Assembly: GCA_019244055.1 (NCBI GenBank)
Contig: JAFATG010000126.1
Location: 46,497 to 110,496 of the forward strand
Origin: Acidobacteriaceae bacterium
GTDB lineage: Bacteria > Acidobacteriota > Terriglobia > Bryobacterales > Bryobacteraceae
Length of the DNA: 64,000 nucleotides
Direction: 5' to 3'
Positions within the stretch are counted from its first letter, which is position 1. Each line of letters opens with the position of its first letter. This document shows positions 9,810 to 18,050 of the stretch, piece after piece. The notes under the pieces were generated by a model. That model had not been told where the DNA came from. It did no database searches and saw only the letters and a program-made list of their open reading frames with translations. Both the position numbers and the translations under genes were made by a program.

Positions 9810-11578
9810 CGAGGGTGGATCCTGCTCACCTCTACTTCTTTCTTCGGGATGACGGGCAAAACGAGAGCCGAGGGATAGCGCGGGTCGTGGAAAACAGTCT
9901 GACGCGCTTTGGCCAGCTTAGTTTGGCCTGCATTCGGTCCAGTGGAATTTAGGTTCCGATCGAAACGTGGGAAGTTGCTGCTTGAAACCTCCAGACGCAG
10001 GCGATGGCCCGCTGCGAACACGTAGCTGGTAACGCCTGCGTCTACATTGATCTGATACGGCGTATTCCGTTTGACAAAGGTCGGATTGGCCAAGGAAAGC
10101 CGGTATCGAAGCCGCTGGATTCCGTCCGTCACCATCAGAGCGCGGCCCTCCGGGTCTACGTCAACCAGCTTCGCTGTAAAATCAGTGTCGTTCGCGCTGG
10201 TCGCGATGTATAGGATGACGCGTACGACGCCTGTTACTTCGATCGGTTCATGAAGCGGCTCCGAGGTGTAGACGAGAACATCAATCCGTTGTTCGATCAG
10301 GTTCTGTTCGAGCGGGCCGGGGGGCAGAGTCTTCGGATTGCAGCAGATCGCTCCACCGGCGGTCGGCACCGGCCGGGCGGGATCATACGCGAACCCATCG
10401 GCCGTTCCAGCTTGCGGTTCGTCCCATCGCAACACTCCATCTCCTGAAGCGCTGTTTGCGTGCCCGTCACTGGCGAGATAGAGAGAAGTGTACCGGCTTC
10501 GGGCGAGAGGCCATTCATATTCGTCGCGCCAGATATCCGGACCCATTACAAAAATGTGCAGCACGCTCTCGTGGCTCTTGTGGAGCTTGCCCAAGAGCGT
10601 GTGCTCATGCAAAGCCGAATCGAACCAGTCCGCTTGTTTCGCTCGAATAGGAAGGGAAGCCTGCGGCCCGAAGACGCGGGTTGGGAACTCGTACGCAGGG
10701 TTGTGAGCCCAGGGCCCAATCCACGTCTCGACGTGCTTGTCTTGCAGAGAAAGACGGGCAAAGGCGTCGAGATCGCTTTCCGCGTATTCATCAAACCAAC
10801 CGCCGAACGACAGCACGGGAACGTTTACTTTCCGTATCTGGCCGCGTATGCTTCGCGCATGCCAGTAAGCGTCGTCCGAAGGATGGGCAATCGCGGTTCT
10901 CCAGAGTGTGAGTGGCCGGCCGCTCGCGGCTATATCTGCTGAGCGGAGCGGCAGATGCCAAATATAATCGCCTAAAGCAGGCCGCGCGGCTAACGGCGTC
11001 TTCATGCTCTCGGATAACCAGGAGAGTCGATGCGCCAACTGGAGCGCGCCACCCGTCGAGTAGTATCGGTCGAGGTATTCGTCGTCTCCCGAGCACATAG
11101 GCGAGATCGCAACCAGGTGCGGATTGTCCTGAAGCGCCGCCCACCACTGAACCATGCCGAGATACGAGCTGCCGGCCATCACGACCCGGCCATTAGACCA
11201 GGGCTGCTCGGCTATCCAATTAATTGTGTCGTTCCCATCAGGCCCTTCCTGATCGATAGAGCCGAAAGTTCCCTCGGACGCAAATCGGCCGCGCACATCC
11301 TCCAAAACGACCGCATAGCCAGAATTCCGGAAATAAAGATAGCTTTTGAGCGATTTCGCTTTACGGCTATAGGGCGTGCGTACCAGAACAGCGGGCCAGC
11401 GCTCTCCGGTTTCGGGGAAATAAACGTCAGCCGCAAGATGTACGCCGTCGCGCATGGGAACAGCAAGACCCAGACGCACCGTGGGTTGCGCTTCAGTTTG
11501 TTTTCCGGTTTGAGGCGCGGCGGACACCCACATCGCCGCCACGAAGAGCGCTAGCAGAGACTTGCTCAGCACCCGCAT
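9806..11578 (-). CDS. CocE/NonD-family serine hydrolase (X-Pro dipeptidyl-peptidase S15-like), exported
   Basis: At 590 residues it matches CocE-type alpha/beta-hydrolases. A signal peptide ends near residue 20 (WVSAAPQ). The catalytic domain has the family start RDGVHLAADVYFP, the DVRGRFASEG block, and the nucleophile elbow GSSYLG (Ser at about 138). PVLSFGGWFDEYAE and the later W-x-G-P-W-A-H supply the usual Asp/His region. The C-terminal jelly-roll domain (about 400-580) contains the typical D-T-D-F-T-A-K-L-V-D-V-D-P-E-G stretch. Members cleave acyl or peptide bonds; the substrate is not predictable. It starts two bases after the end of the YggS gene, so the two are probably one transcript. 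Confidence 0.93.
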   Translation of the reverse strand: MRVLSKSLLALFVAAMWVSAAPQTGKQTEAQPTVRLGLAVPMRDGVHLAADVYFPETGERWPAVLVRTPYSRKAKSLKSYLYFRNSGYAVVLEDVRGRFASEGTFGSIDQEGPDGNDTINWIAEQPWSNGRVVMAGSSYLGMVQWWAALQDNPHLVAISPMCSGDDEYLDRYYSTGGALQLAHRLSWLSESMKTPLAARPALGDYIWHLPLRSADIAASGRPLTLWRTAIAHPSDDAYWHARSIRGQIRKVNVPVLSFGGWFDEYAESDLDAFARLSLQDKHVETWIGPWAHNPAYEFPTRVFGPQASLPIRAKQADWFDSALHEHTLLGKLHKSHESVLHIFVMGPDIWRDEYEWPLARSRYTSLYLASDGHANSASGDGVLRWDEPQAGTADGFAYDPARPVPTAGGAICCNPKTLPPGPLEQNLIEQRIDVLVYTSEPLHEPIEVTGVVRVILYIATSANDTDFTAKLVDVDPEGRALMVTDGIQRLRYRLSLANPTFVKRNTPYQINVDAGVTSYVFAAGHRLRLEVSSSNFPRFDRNLNSTGPNAGQTKLAKARQTVFHDPRYPSALVLPVIPKKEVEVSRIHPR

Positions 11579-11580
11579 AC

Positions 11581-12309
11581 CTATAACTGGTTCGATTCGC
11601 CTCGCTGTGGTTTGGGACGCGCGCCGAACAAAGCAGTTCCGAGGCGAATAATAGTGGCGCCCTCCTCGATCGCTACTTCGAAATCGTTCGTCATGCCCAT
11701 GGATAGGTCCTTAAGACCATATTGCCGAGCGAGCCGCGCGAGTTCCTGAAAATAAGGACGCGACAGCTCAGCGTTTTCCGACCACGGCGGCATGGTCATC
11801 AACCCTGTCACCGTCAGATGATGGCAGGAGAGCGCCGCTTCCAGGATCTCAGGGAGATGCTCCGGCAGGGCTCCGCTTTTGCTCTCTTCGGACGATAGTT
11901 TCAGCTCGATCAGCGCTTCGAGCCCCGAACCCCTCTCACCAGCGGCTTTGTCCAGGCGTTGCATCAGCTTTGCTGAATCAATCGTTTGAACGACTTGAAA
12001 CAGATCGCAAGCGAGCCTCGCCTTGTTGGACTGTAAATGCCCGATCAGATGAAAACGCGCCTCGGCGAGATCAGAGAGGTGCGGCCGTTTCTCAGCGAAT
12101 TCCTGGACATAATTCTCTCCGAACTCACGCAGTCCGGCGGCATAGGCGTGCCGGATGTGTTCAGCAGAGAATTTCTTTGTGACCGCCACTAGCTTTACGG
12201 CTGATCGCTCCCGGTTCCTGCGCAGCAACGCCGAGGCGATTCTGGCCTCGATCGCGCACAGGCGGTTCGCGAAAGTGTTTTGGTCCAGTGGCAAAACTCC
12301 CGAGGACAA
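11581..12309 (-). CDS. yggS: YggS/PLPBP-family pyridoxal-phosphate homeostasis protein
   Basis: The protein has the normal length of about 240 residues and is a single PLP-binding barrel related to the alanine racemase N-domain. The PLP lysine lies in LVAVTKKF (about residues 41-48). FGENYVQE, the H-L-I-G-H-L-Q-S-N-K block, the G-L-M-T-M-P-P segment and the signature LSMGMTNDFEVAIEEGATII follow. The family buffers PLP and affects amino-acid metabolism; it is not a racemase. The listed start is TTG at 12309 and overlaps the divergent gene's GTG start by 22 bases. A second TTG at 12294 would remove most of that overlap. The CocE-like hydrolase gene lies immediately downstream. Confidence 0.95.
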   Translation of the reverse strand: MSSGVLPLDQNTFANRLCAIEARIASALLRRNRERSAVKLVAVTKKFSAEHIRHAYAAGLREFGENYVQEFAEKRPHLSDLAEARFHLIGHLQSNKARLACDLFQVVQTIDSAKLMQRLDKAAGERGSGLEALIELKLSSEESKSGALPEHLPEILEAALSCHHLTVTGLMTMPPWSENAELSRPYFQELARLARQYGLKDLSMGMTNDFEVAIEEGATIIRLGTALFGARPKPQRGESNQL

Positions 12310-13841
12310 AACTCCATGATAAAGGCACGTCCCGGCGGTCTGAGCCAGGCAACCCGAGTGAGCTTCTCCGAACTGTCGAGACTTTCCTTTCGACGTGCCG
12401 CCGTCCAGCGGCGCTCGAGTACGGAGAGGATCCGATTCCTCTCTTGCCCGGGGAGTACGCTCTCGAAATCCGCTCTGGCAAGCTGTTCATTGAAGTTTGG
12501 GACCGGAAGCGCAGCCTTTCGCGACGGATAGTGAGCGTGGACCGGCACACGACCGGCGTGCTCGATTGCAGCGTGCAGAAATTTGGCGGCGTACCGGGCA
12601 AGCTTTCGCTCCTCGATCTGGATCGGCCGCAGACGGTGCACCGCTGTATTCGCGGCACGCGCGAGAACTTTGCCGAGCGGTTCCGGCGAATGCTGGCGCG
12701 GCAATTTCCGGGTTGGACGATCACGGGTCTCTCATCGAGCCTGGATCTGCAACGATCCTTTTCCTCCGTATTTCCACGCGCCAGGCTGGAGCGCGGCAAT
12801 CAGCGCATCGCGGCCCTCGGGTGTCCAGCGGTTGAGAACGAGCCGGACCTGCTCACCTTCGGGTTAGTCTGGCTCGATTACGTCCGGAATCACAGCGCGG
12901 GTGGCGCGCAAACATCGCTGTGCCTGTTTCTGCCAGAGGGAAGTGGTAAGCTGACCGCGCACCGACTGCGATTCTTAGACTCCGCCTCTGTATCCAGCCG
13001 GCTATTTCTGTTCAATGAGCATGGCTCGGCCGGAGAAGTCGATCCGCAAGACCTTGGGAATCTGGAAACGCACGTGACCTCGCTCTACAAACCGTGCCAA
13101 CCCGACCCACGCATGGCAGCGCTTCTGTCCCGTTTGTCCCGCCTGCACGGAATTGGCTGTTCGCCGGAGCTTGGAGGAGCCATCAGCATTCGTCATCGTG
13201 GGCTCGAGTTCGCGCGCCTCGAAGGTGAGCGGATTCTGCTCGGAATCCAAGAACAGCGGGAAGTGAGCCCATGCCATATTGAGTACGTGGAGGATTTCGC
13301 AGCGCAGCTCGCGGCGCTTTCAAACCGGGCGCGACCGGCAGAAACTGACTCTGCCCCTCCGGTCTTTCCGGAGCGATGGCTCGAATCATCCGTGCGCACC
13401 CAATTAACGGAAATCGATCCCATCCTGCTTCCCAACCCGGTCCATGGCCAAGTGCTAACGTTTGCGGCGGGCGACCGCGATCGTCTAGATCTCCTCGCAA
13501 TCTCTGAGTCAGGCCGGCTGAGCGTGCTGGAGCTGAAAGCGGAGGAAGACATCCACCTGCCGGTTCAGGCGCTGGATTATTGGACTCGCATCAAGTGGCA
13601 TGCCGAGCGCGGCGAATTGAATCATTTGTTTCCGGGAATTGCGATTGCACCAAAAGCGCCCAAGTTGTTCCTGATCGCTCCGGCGATGGCCTTTCACCCG
13701 GCAAATGCGACGATCCTGCGATACTTCTCTCCTGAAATTGAAGTCGAACGTGCGGGCGTTAACTCGGACTGGCAAAAACGATTGAAGGTGATTCTGCGCT
13801 TGCGAGGCGCGGATTCGCCGCAATCTCACGGGAGTTCTTAA
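12288..13841 (+). CDS. Conserved hypothetical protein with C-terminal PD-(D/E)XK nuclease-like domain
   Basis: This 517-residue protein has no family I recognise over its first 380 residues, which have mixed alpha/beta character (GEYALEIRSGKLFIEVWD, then R-R-I-x-S-V-D-R-H). The C-terminal 130 residues look like a restriction-endonuclease fold: D-R-L-D-L-L-A-I, a short loop, then LSVLELKAEED, which matches the D...E-x-K core of NucS-like enzymes. Q-A-L-D-Y-W follows where such proteins carry a Q-x-x-x-Y helix. The GTG start at 12288 overlaps the divergent yggS start and is uncertain. The stop TAA shares its last A with the ATG of the next gene, which implies translational coupling. A DNA-repair or nuclease role is only inference. 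Confidence 0.72.
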   Translation: MAKLPRTKLHDKGTSRRSEPGNPSELLRTVETFLSTCRRPAALEYGEDPIPLLPGEYALEIRSGKLFIEVWDRKRSLSRRIVSVDRHTTGVLDCSVQKFGGVPGKLSLLDLDRPQTVHRCIRGTRENFAERFRRMLARQFPGWTITGLSSSLDLQRSFSSVFPRARLERGNQRIAALGCPAVENEPDLLTFGLVWLDYVRNHSAGGAQTSLCLFLPEGSGKLTAHRLRFLDSASVSSRLFLFNEHGSAGEVDPQDLGNLETHVTSLYKPCQPDPRMAALLSRLSRLHGIGCSPELGGAISIRHRGLEFARLEGERILLGIQEQREVSPCHIEYVEDFAAQLAALSNRARPAETDSAPPVFPERWLESSVRTQLTEIDPILLPNPVHGQVLTFAAGDRDRLDLLAISESGRLSVLELKAEEDIHLPVQALDYWTRIKWHAERGELNHLFPGIAIAPKAPKLFLIAPAMAFHPANATILRYFSPEIEVERAGVNSDWQKRLKVILRLRGADSPQSHGSS

Positions 13842-14770
13842 TGGGCCTAGAGGCTTTAGTTCACATCAGGAAAGCGATCGGCACTCTGAATCCGCAACAG
13901 GTTCGCGATCTTAGCGAGCGGCAGCTTCGCATCGCGCTTCACGCGCGGAGTCAAGAGGGCTATCAACGCATGGAGCAGTTCTTTTTGCAGGACCTGTCTC
14001 CGGCGCGGCGGAGTCAATCGGCGACGCAGCTAGTGCGCGCCCCGATTCCGCCCGGCGCGCCAGTCGATCTGGACGTGTACGACTACGATGTGGTGGCCCC
14101 GCCGAACGGACTCATCTTGTCGGTGGCACACGGCCACGAATTTGTTCGCCACGCTCTGGCGCGGCAATCCGAACTCGGGGTGGCGATGGCGAGATCATTT
14201 GTGCCATTCCGCCGGCCATTTATCGATCGCGTAGTCGCTAGGGTGGCCCGTGAAAATACGCTGTTCTCCGTCACCACCGCGCTTCCCGATGTGATTCCGA
14301 GTGTTATCGAGCTTCCCTGGGCGGTTGCTGAGTTTGCTTCCGACACCGCATTTCTAACGATGAACCAGGTACGCATGGCGTTCCTAATCGCCGCGGGCAG
14401 CGACCGCGAGGTCGGATATCGTCATCAGAAATCGGAAATCGCGACTGTGATCGGCAGCGCCTTCGGCTGGCGCGCACTGGCGCGGCAATTGGTTGGCAAG
14501 ATTCCGCTAGGCGGTGGTTTGATCGCCAAAGCGGCCGTTTCCTACGCGGGCACGAAGGTCTTGGGTCTGTCCTTGGAACGCTATTACCGCATTGGATTCA
14601 CGTTCACGCGTCACGAGCGCGACCACATGTATTGGGACGCATTCCGGCAAGGCAAGCGCGTAGCTTTGAAATTCCTGAGCTCGGTGCGGCCCGAACTCGC
14701 GAAGAGATTCGAGAAGGAATTACAGGAACACGATCGGACTATAACGGCCGTGTCCACGCACGTGAGTTGA
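13841..14770 (+). CDS. DUF697/EcsC-like protein of unknown function
   Basis: The 309-residue product starts inside the stop of the preceding gene (TAATG). Residues about 150-270 contain a hydrophobic-helix region. The patterns include LPDVIPSVIELPWAVAEF, then NQVRMAFLIAA, FGWRALARQLVGKIP, GGG, and a Y-A-G-T-K-V-L-G stretch. This arrangement resembles DUF697/YcjF-like and EcsC-like domains, which are membrane-associated and often lie near dynamin-like or small GTPases. No GTPase is present here. The N-terminal 60 residues include an R-x-L-R-I-A-L-H-A segment of unknown role. Coupling to the PD-(D/E)XK-like gene suggests a shared process, but none is known to me. Confidence 0.65.
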   Translation: MGLEALVHIRKAIGTLNPQQVRDLSERQLRIALHARSQEGYQRMEQFFLQDLSPARRSQSATQLVRAPIPPGAPVDLDVYDYDVVAPPNGLILSVAHGHEFVRHALARQSELGVAMARSFVPFRRPFIDRVVARVARENTLFSVTTALPDVIPSVIELPWAVAEFASDTAFLTMNQVRMAFLIAAGSDREVGYRHQKSEIATVIGSAFGWRALARQLVGKIPLGGGLIAKAAVSYAGTKVLGLSLERYYRIGFTFTRHERDHMYWDAFRQGKRVALKFLSSVRPELAKRFEKELQEHDRTITAVSTHVS

Positions 14771-14861
14771 TTCCGGAAACCCGCTCGCCAAAAAAGCGCG
14801 TCATCTTCTTAAAATGAATTTCAAAGGCTTGCGCGGTATGTCCCGGGCATTTCGGATCTGC

Positions 14862-15692
14862 ATGACAAAACGCATTCTTATTTTTTTACTCAGCACCGCG
14901 GGCCTGCTAACGGCCGATACGCTGGTCCTGCACAACGGCCAGCGGCTTGACGGAACCTATGCAGGCGGCGACAGCCGGACAATTCGCTTCACGGTAGGAA
15001 ATCAAGTCAATACCTACAACCTGAACGATGTTGATTCGATTAGGTTCAGCAGCGGCCAGGTCGTGAGTAGCAGCGCCAACACTGGATATCCCCCATACGC
15101 GCCTCCACCACCGCCCACTTACCGCAATGCCGCGCCAGCTCCGGCTCCTCCGCAAGCTCCTCAACCTACATCGAGTGACGGGCCGGCTGGGATCGAAGTA
15201 CCTGCCGGAACGCAGATCGTCGTGCGTTTGATCGATCCCGTCGATTCGCAGGAAGACAGCCTCGGCCAGACATTCCGGGCCAGCATTGATCAGCCGGTAA
15301 TCGTGAATGGCGAGACCCTCATTCCCCGTGGCGCCGATGCTGTGGCCGCGCTGGTGGATTCTCAGAAGTCAGGCAAAATTGAAGGCCGGACCGTACTGAC
15401 CCTCGATCTGAGGAGCGTCACGGTCGACGGCCGAACGTACCAGATCACGACGACAGGCGTTGCGCAGGCCAGTTCTTCACGCGGCCAGCGCTCGGCCAAG
15501 GTCATCGGAGGCACTGCAGCCCTGGGAGCAATTATTGGCGGTATTGCCGGCGGAGGAAAGGGCGCGGCAATAGGAGCCGGCTCCGGTGCGGCGGTCGGAA
15601 CGGCCGCGGAAGTCGCGACTTCAGGTCAGAGGGTGAAGATCCCGTCCGAGACGCGGCTCACATTCACGCTGCAGAACCCGCTAGATCTCTGA
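14862..15692 (+). CDS. Exported glycine-zipper-containing protein
   Basis: I place the start at the ATG at 14862 because it directly precedes a signal peptide (MTKRILIFLLSTAGLLTA). In-frame ATGs at 14814 and 14838 are possible, and none has a strong ribosome site. The mature part begins with a short beta module (TLVLHNGQRLDGTYAGG, then YNLNDVDSIRF) of a kind common in Acidobacteriota. A Pro-rich linker (about 70-105) and a beta domain with VPAGTQIVVRLIDPVDS follow. A Gly/Ala zipper of roughly 45 residues (GGTAALGAIIGGIAGGGKGA onward) could insert in a membrane. The C-terminus ends in a beta strand. It is probably an envelope protein of unknown function. It precedes the yceH-like gene by 25 bases. 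Confidence 0.78.
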   Translation: MTKRILIFLLSTAGLLTADTLVLHNGQRLDGTYAGGDSRTIRFTVGNQVNTYNLNDVDSIRFSSGQVVSSSANTGYPPYAPPPPPTYRNAAPAPAPPQAPQPTSSDGPAGIEVPAGTQIVVRLIDPVDSQEDSLGQTFRASIDQPVIVNGETLIPRGADAVAALVDSQKSGKIEGRTVLTLDLRSVTVDGRTYQITTTGVAQASSSRGQRSAKVIGGTAALGAIIGGIAGGGKGAAIGAGSGAAVGTAAEVATSGQRVKIPSETRLTFTLQNPLDL

Positions 15693-15717
15693 TCGCGAGG
15701 GAAAACGGACGCGCGCG

Positions 15718-16356
15718 ATGGAACATCTCGATCCTGCTGAAGCGCGCGTTTTGGGAGCGCTGATCGAGAAGGAAGCGACCACGCCCGAGTATTACCCGCT
15801 TTCGTTGAACGCGCTTGTGAACGCGTGCAATCAGAAATCGAACCGTGATCCAGTGGTCGATTACGACGATGACACGGTCGAAGACGCGCTCGACCGGCTC
15901 CGCGAGAAGAAATTGGTTCTGGTCATAATGGGCAGCGGCCGCGTGACCAAGTACGCGCAGCGAATTTCGGAAACGCTGAACCTCGGGCGGCGCGAACTCG
16001 CGGTGCTGTGCGTGTTACTTCTGCGTGGTCCGCAAACTCTCGGGGAGATAAAGGACCGAAGTGAGCGAATGTTCTCGTTCGCGGATGTCAGCGAAACAGA
16101 ATCCGTATTGGAGAAGCTGGCGAATTTGCCAGAAACCGGTTTGGTTCGAAAGCTGCCGCGACAAGCGGGCCAGAAAGAAGCACGATACGCTCATCTCCTC
16201 TCCGGCGAGCCGGCGGCTGTCGAAGCAGGTGCATCGGTCCTTGCATCGACGCCGCCGACCCGCATTGCCCAGCTCGAAGAGGAGTTGAAGCAATTGCGAA
16301 GCGAATTCGACGATCTGAAGCGCCGCTTCGAAGCGCTGGAAGCGCAGCTACGCTGA
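15718..16356 (+). CDS. YceH-family (DUF480) protein
   Basis: The 212-residue protein matches YceH over its length. LDPAEARVLGALIEKE opens a first winged-helix unit, with Y-Y-P-L-S-L-N-A-L-V-N-A-C-N-Q-K-S-N-R-D-P as the family signature. A second winged-helix unit contains ELAVLCVLLLRGPQTLGEI and R-K-L-P-R-Q-x-G-x-K-E-x-R-Y-x-H-L-L. The final 35 residues form a predicted coiled coil (IAQLEEELKQLRSEFDDLK). The family is widespread and poorly characterised. The fold suggests nucleic-acid binding or protein interaction. The C-terminal coiled coil could mediate oligomerisation. Confidence 0.93.
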   Translation: MEHLDPAEARVLGALIEKEATTPEYYPLSLNALVNACNQKSNRDPVVDYDDDTVEDALDRLREKKLVLVIMGSGRVTKYAQRISETLNLGRRELAVLCVLLLRGPQTLGEIKDRSERMFSFADVSETESVLEKLANLPETGLVRKLPRQAGQKEARYAHLLSGEPAAVEAGASVLASTPPTRIAQLEEELKQLRSEFDDLKRRFEALEAQLR

Positions 16357-16439
16357 AGCAACTGTAATCACCAGGCGTGTGATGGACGATCGCCTTTCGG
16401 CCGTCTGCCAAACACAGGTGATATTCTCGTCGCTTTGCT

Positions 16440-18029
16440 ATGCGTTCTGCTACAGCTCACCCGTCTCGCCTCCTTCTCCTGCTCGCAATCACGGTTGTCT
16501 CGGTGAACGCGGCTACTAGTCATTGCGAAGGCCTCTTGAAAGCCGCATTGCCGAACACAACTATTACGACGGGGGAATCCGTTCCTGCCGGGAAGTTCAC
16601 TCCGCCGTATGGCAACGGCGTAGATGTTCCGGAGTTTTGCCGCGTAGCGGGTGTGCTGCGGCCATCAAGCGATTCCTATATTCGTTTCGAAGTTTGGCTT
16701 CCCACGAGAGCTTGGAACGGGAAATACCTGGGTGTGGGTAATGGAGGGTTCGCGGGCTCGATCGACTATCGCGCGATGTCAGGAAATCTGAAGAGAGGCT
16801 ACGCCACTGCTGCAACCGACACTGGGCATGAAGCGGACGCCGCGGATGCAAGCTGGGCCTATGGTCACCCGGATAGGGTGATCGCCTTCGGCTATCGCGC
16901 TTTACACGAGACCACTGCGAACGCCAAGCTTCTGATACAAGCGTTCTACGGCCGGGCACCCGAGCACTCCTATTTCGATAGCTGCTCCGATGGCGGCCGC
17001 GAAGCTTTGATAGAGGCGCAACGCTTTCCCGAAGATTTCGACGGGATTCTAGCTGGCGCACCTGCTAACGCCTGGAATCATTTGCTGACGGCTGGACTGG
17101 ACGTAACACGTTCGGTGTTGGCCAATCCCGCGGGTTACATTTCCAGCAATAAGCTGCCCGCAATAACATCGGCCGTAATGAAGGCCTGTGGAGCGTCCGA
17201 TGGCGTGAAGGCCGGATTTCTAAACGATCCGGAGCGTTGCCATTTCGATGCCTCCGTCTTGCTATGCAAAGGAGTGGAATCGCGGAGCTGTCTCACAGCT
17301 CCGCAGATTGCCTCCCTAAAGAAGATCTATACCGGCGGTGAGGATTCGCGAGGCCACGCCACTTTTCCCGGCTTGGTTCCTGGCAGTGAAGATCCGGGCT
17401 GGGCCGATTGGGTCCTCGGTTTTGGGCCGGGAGGAAGTTTCGGCAACGTGTACGTTGAGAACTATTTCCGCTACATGGTCTATAACGACCCCTCGTGGAA
17501 CGTGCTCACAGCAAATGTGGAGAAGGCCTCGCATCTTGCTGTTGAGAAGACGGCCCGAGCGCTCGATGCGACCGATCCCGACCTGCATCGCTTCTCAGAT
17601 CGCGGCGGCAAGCTCATTCTGTATCACGGCTGGAATGATCCGGCGATTTCGCCTTGGGCGACAATCGCTTATTATCAGAGCGTAGTTTCCAAAATGGGCG
17701 CGCAAAACGCAGCAAAATTCGTTCGCCTGTACATGGTGCCGGGAGTACAGCACTGTTTCGGTGGACCGGGTCCCACTTCGTTCGGACAGCTTGGAACGAC
17801 TACGGCGAAGGGCCCGGAACATGGTGTTTATGCCGCGTTGGAAGCTTGGGTCGAAGACGGGACGGCGCCGAAAACCATGATCGGGACCAAATACAACGGG
17901 AACGAACCCGCCAAGGGCGTACAAATTACACGCCCATTATGCGCTTATCCACAAATCGCAAAATATGGCGGCACAGGCGATCCGAAGGACGCAGCGAACT
18001 GGTCCTGCGCTTCCGCGCTCACGCCGTAA
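16440..18029 (+). CDS. Tannase/feruloyl-esterase-family secreted hydrolase
   Basis: The 529-residue product has a signal peptide (LLLLLAITVVSVNAA). It follows the tannase-family layout: Cys-rich N-terminus, RFEVWLPTRAWNGKYLGVGN and NGGFAGSI. The serine-containing block FDSCSDGGREAL has its nucleophile at about S183; many tannases read CSTGG here, and this one has CSDGG. LILYHGWNDPAISPW supplies the acid, and PGVQHCFGGPG the histidine, close to the family disulfide. Such enzymes cleave aromatic-acid esters such as feruloyl or galloyl groups in plant material. The substrate is not decidable from sequence. It appears monocistronic and converges on the sulfotransferase gene at 18051. Confidence 0.92.
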   Translation: MRSATAHPSRLLLLLAITVVSVNAATSHCEGLLKAALPNTTITTGESVPAGKFTPPYGNGVDVPEFCRVAGVLRPSSDSYIRFEVWLPTRAWNGKYLGVGNGGFAGSIDYRAMSGNLKRGYATAATDTGHEADAADASWAYGHPDRVIAFGYRALHETTANAKLLIQAFYGRAPEHSYFDSCSDGGREALIEAQRFPEDFDGILAGAPANAWNHLLTAGLDVTRSVLANPAGYISSNKLPAITSAVMKACGASDGVKAGFLNDPERCHFDASVLLCKGVESRSCLTAPQIASLKKIYTGGEDSRGHATFPGLVPGSEDPGWADWVLGFGPGGSFGNVYVENYFRYMVYNDPSWNVLTANVEKASHLAVEKTARALDATDPDLHRFSDRGGKLILYHGWNDPAISPWATIAYYQSVVSKMGAQNAAKFVRLYMVPGVQHCFGGPGPTSFGQLGTTTAKGPEHGVYAALEAWVEDGTAPKTMIGTKYNGNEPAKGVQITRPLCAYPQIAKYGGTGDPKDAANWSCASALTP

Positions 18030-18050
18030 GCAGCCGTTCGGAAGAATCTC

